Source: Aggregatibacter kilianii
Lineage (GTDB): Bacteria; Pseudomonadota; Gammaproteobacteria; Enterobacterales; Pasteurellaceae
NCBI RefSeq assembly: GCF_003129965.1
Contig: NZ_NRCJ01000005.1
Location: 122,554 to 186,553, forward strand
Reading direction: 5' to 3'
Length of the DNA stretch: 64,000 bases
The translations under genes were made by a program, and so were the position numbers. Position 1 is the first letter of the stretch; the number at the start of each line of letters is the position of its first letter. This document shows positions 62,947 through 64,000 of this stretch, piece after piece. The notes under the pieces were generated by a model. The model was given only the letters and a program-made list of their open reading frames with translations. It was not told where the DNA came from and ran no database searches.

Positions 62947-63395
62947 AAGGGGAGTAATGTAATGGATTTAATATTCTTAATAATTATTAACTAATATGGT
63001 GGCTTTCTCTATTTTGTTATTACTACGTCAAGTTTTACTTCTTTCTTTTATACCTGCATTTCTCTTCTATAACTTTTCTAAAGTAACGATTTTTGATAAT
63101 TCTTATATAATCAATAAGTAACAAAATACGATTGTTTTGATTATTCTATAATAGATTTTTTGCCAAATATTTAATGTTATTTTATTCTCTATGAGTCAAA
63201 GATGTATGACCTCCCAGTTCTATTTCATTAATAATTCTATTTCTAAAAAATGAATTAGGAACAATAAATTTCTACATTTCAAATGCTTATTATGACATGT
63301 CTTATGATTGTAAATTCCTCTTTCGGCATAATTTTATTCAAAATCAATGCGTTGTGTTTTAGTTTGTAATCAGTTGACATTTAGCTTACATAAAC

Positions 63396-63447
63396 TTGAC
63401 ATTTTGGCGAGTATTTTATAGACTAACAATGATCAAATTTTGATCAT
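63396..63447 (+). promoter_or_regulatory. Candidate promoter with adjacent palindrome upstream of the pgaC-like gene
   Basis: TTGACA (63396-63401), a 17-bp spacer and TAGACT (63419-63424) are followed at once by ATGATCAAA T TTTGATCAT (63429-63447), a perfect 9-bp dyad. It is 315 bp before the pgaC-like start. Function not established. Confidence 0.35.
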
Positions 63448-63761
63448 CAATAGTATAAATTTCAGCAAGTGATGCATGGGTCATAAGCTGCTAATGATTG
63501 GTCATCTTTTATTTTATATTCATTAGATATTAATAAATTGAAAATTCTAAGTAGCCTATTTTATTCGTCTTTCAGCAAACTAGAGATTATATTAATAGAA
63601 TTGATAATTTCGAGAGTTAAGTAAGAATGTATCTATTGCTTTCTCTTATATTGCGTATATCGGCTTATGGTTAGTATTATAAATATCTCTAATGCTGGTC
63701 TTGCACATACCTATTATTCATGACTACACATATACCCTCTATATATTTAATCTAATTTATT

Positions 63762-64000
63762 ATGAGTATATTAGAAGTATTAGATATTTTTGTCTTTATG
63801 TACCCTGCGTGTATGGCGATTAATTGGCTCATTGCAGGTTTTTGTTACTATCTCTTTAAAGAAGGAAAGCTAAGCGAACCTATCTTTCAAAAAGCGTCTA
63901 AAAACCAAGTACCCATGATAAGCCTCATGGTGCCTTGTTATAACGAGGGCGATAATCTCGACGAATCCATACCGCACTTATTGCAGCTGAGATACCCGAA
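63762..64000 (+). CDS. pgaC: Membrane glycosyltransferase, probable poly-N-acetylglucosamine synthase (3' end outside window)
   Basis: The first 79 codons of a family 2 glycosyltransferase. An N-terminal transmembrane helix (YPACMAINWLIAGFCYYLF) is followed by the GT2 start PMISLMVPCYNEGDNLDESI. This layout fits PgaC/IcaA, which polymerises UDP-GlcNAc into the biofilm polysaccharide PNAG; Aggregatibacter species carry pgaABCD. No clear ribosome binding site is seen, and pgaA and pgaB are not upstream here, which is odd. Other GT2 synthases cannot be excluded. Confidence 0.6.
   Translation, partial: MSILEVLDIFVFMYPACMAINWLIAGFCYYLFKEGKLSEPIFQKASKNQVPMISLMVPCYNEGDNLDESIPHLLQLRYP

Larger units (their letters stand above)
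62653..63761. other. AT-rich gap without a recognisable gene
   Basis: About 1.1 kb of very AT-rich sequence with stops in all frames. It contains the terminator-like copy at 62913-62946, a promoter-plus-dyad candidate at 63396-63447, and the start of the pgaC-like gene. I saw no protein or RNA similarity. It may be a decayed segment left by element insertion or a loss of genes upstream of pgaC. Confidence 0.6.

Overview
The window is chromosomal DNA of a Pasteurellaceae bacterium, most likely Aggregatibacter or a close Haemophilus relative. The Haemophilus-type uptake sequence (core AAGTGCGGT / ACCGCACTT) recurs throughout the backbone. It is often paired as an inverted repeat that serves as an intrinsic terminator, and the proteins are of Haemophilus/Aggregatibacter type. 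No rRNA, tRNA or CRISPR array was seen.

Region 1-28,625 is ordinary core genome: a partial methyltransferase, yjgR, yiiM-ychJ-yihY-dtd, gltS, the CpxRA system with bamE, yejK / yejL-yejM, an amidohydrolase with an odd leader, mazG, uspA (with a good CRP site), alaS-csrA, manB, galU, metJ, rsmE-yqgE-ruvX, eno, thiE under a TPP riboswitch, a MazEF-type toxin-antitoxin pair, pyrG and brnQ.

Region 28,669-39,267 is the complete histidine operon (leader peptide with four His codons, attenuator, then hisG-D-C-B-H-A-F-IE), but heavily invaded. A putative abortive-infection gene lies between hisB and hisH and shares an ATGA stop/start with hisH. A REP-associated (Y1) transposase, flanked by inverted copies of its own REP palindromes, lies between hisH and hisA. 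A DUF2726 nuclease-like gene lies between hisF and hisIE. Several different intergenic repeat families fill most of the gaps. All of this is codirectional, so the guests are probably transcribed under histidine attenuation control.

Region 39,276-48,568 is core again: nfuA, comF, a HAD phosphatase, an AhpD-like protein divergent from an AraC regulator, an ABC exporter, and uvrA divergent from ssb across a LexA box.

Region about 48,614-62,946 is an accessory island inserted downstream of ssb. Its left end is a four-gene module of three large tyrosine-recombinase-like proteins plus a small coiled-coil protein, which resembles the intA-tfp-intB-srap core of strand-biased circularizing integrative elements. 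The cargo is metal and oxidant resistance: arsR-arsC-acr3, a cation efflux gene with a divergent MerR regulator, and a DUF411 protein plus multicopper oxidase behind a CueR-type promoter. Wreckage is interspersed: a LysR remnant, two partial acr3 copies, a truncated quinone oxidoreductase, an IS1-family remnant, a flavodoxin tail and an oxidoreductase fragment. The cargo contains Neisseriaceae uptake sequences (a Kingella-type AGGCAGCCTGAA and a Neisseria-type GCCGTCTGAA pair) and, by eye, no Haemophilus uptake sequence until 61.86 kb, so much of it appears to have come from oral Neisseriaceae. Related terminator hairpins bound the island and are candidate attachment sites.

After about 0.8 kb of AT-rich DNA without a recognisable gene, the window ends inside a membrane glycosyltransferase that looks like pgaC.
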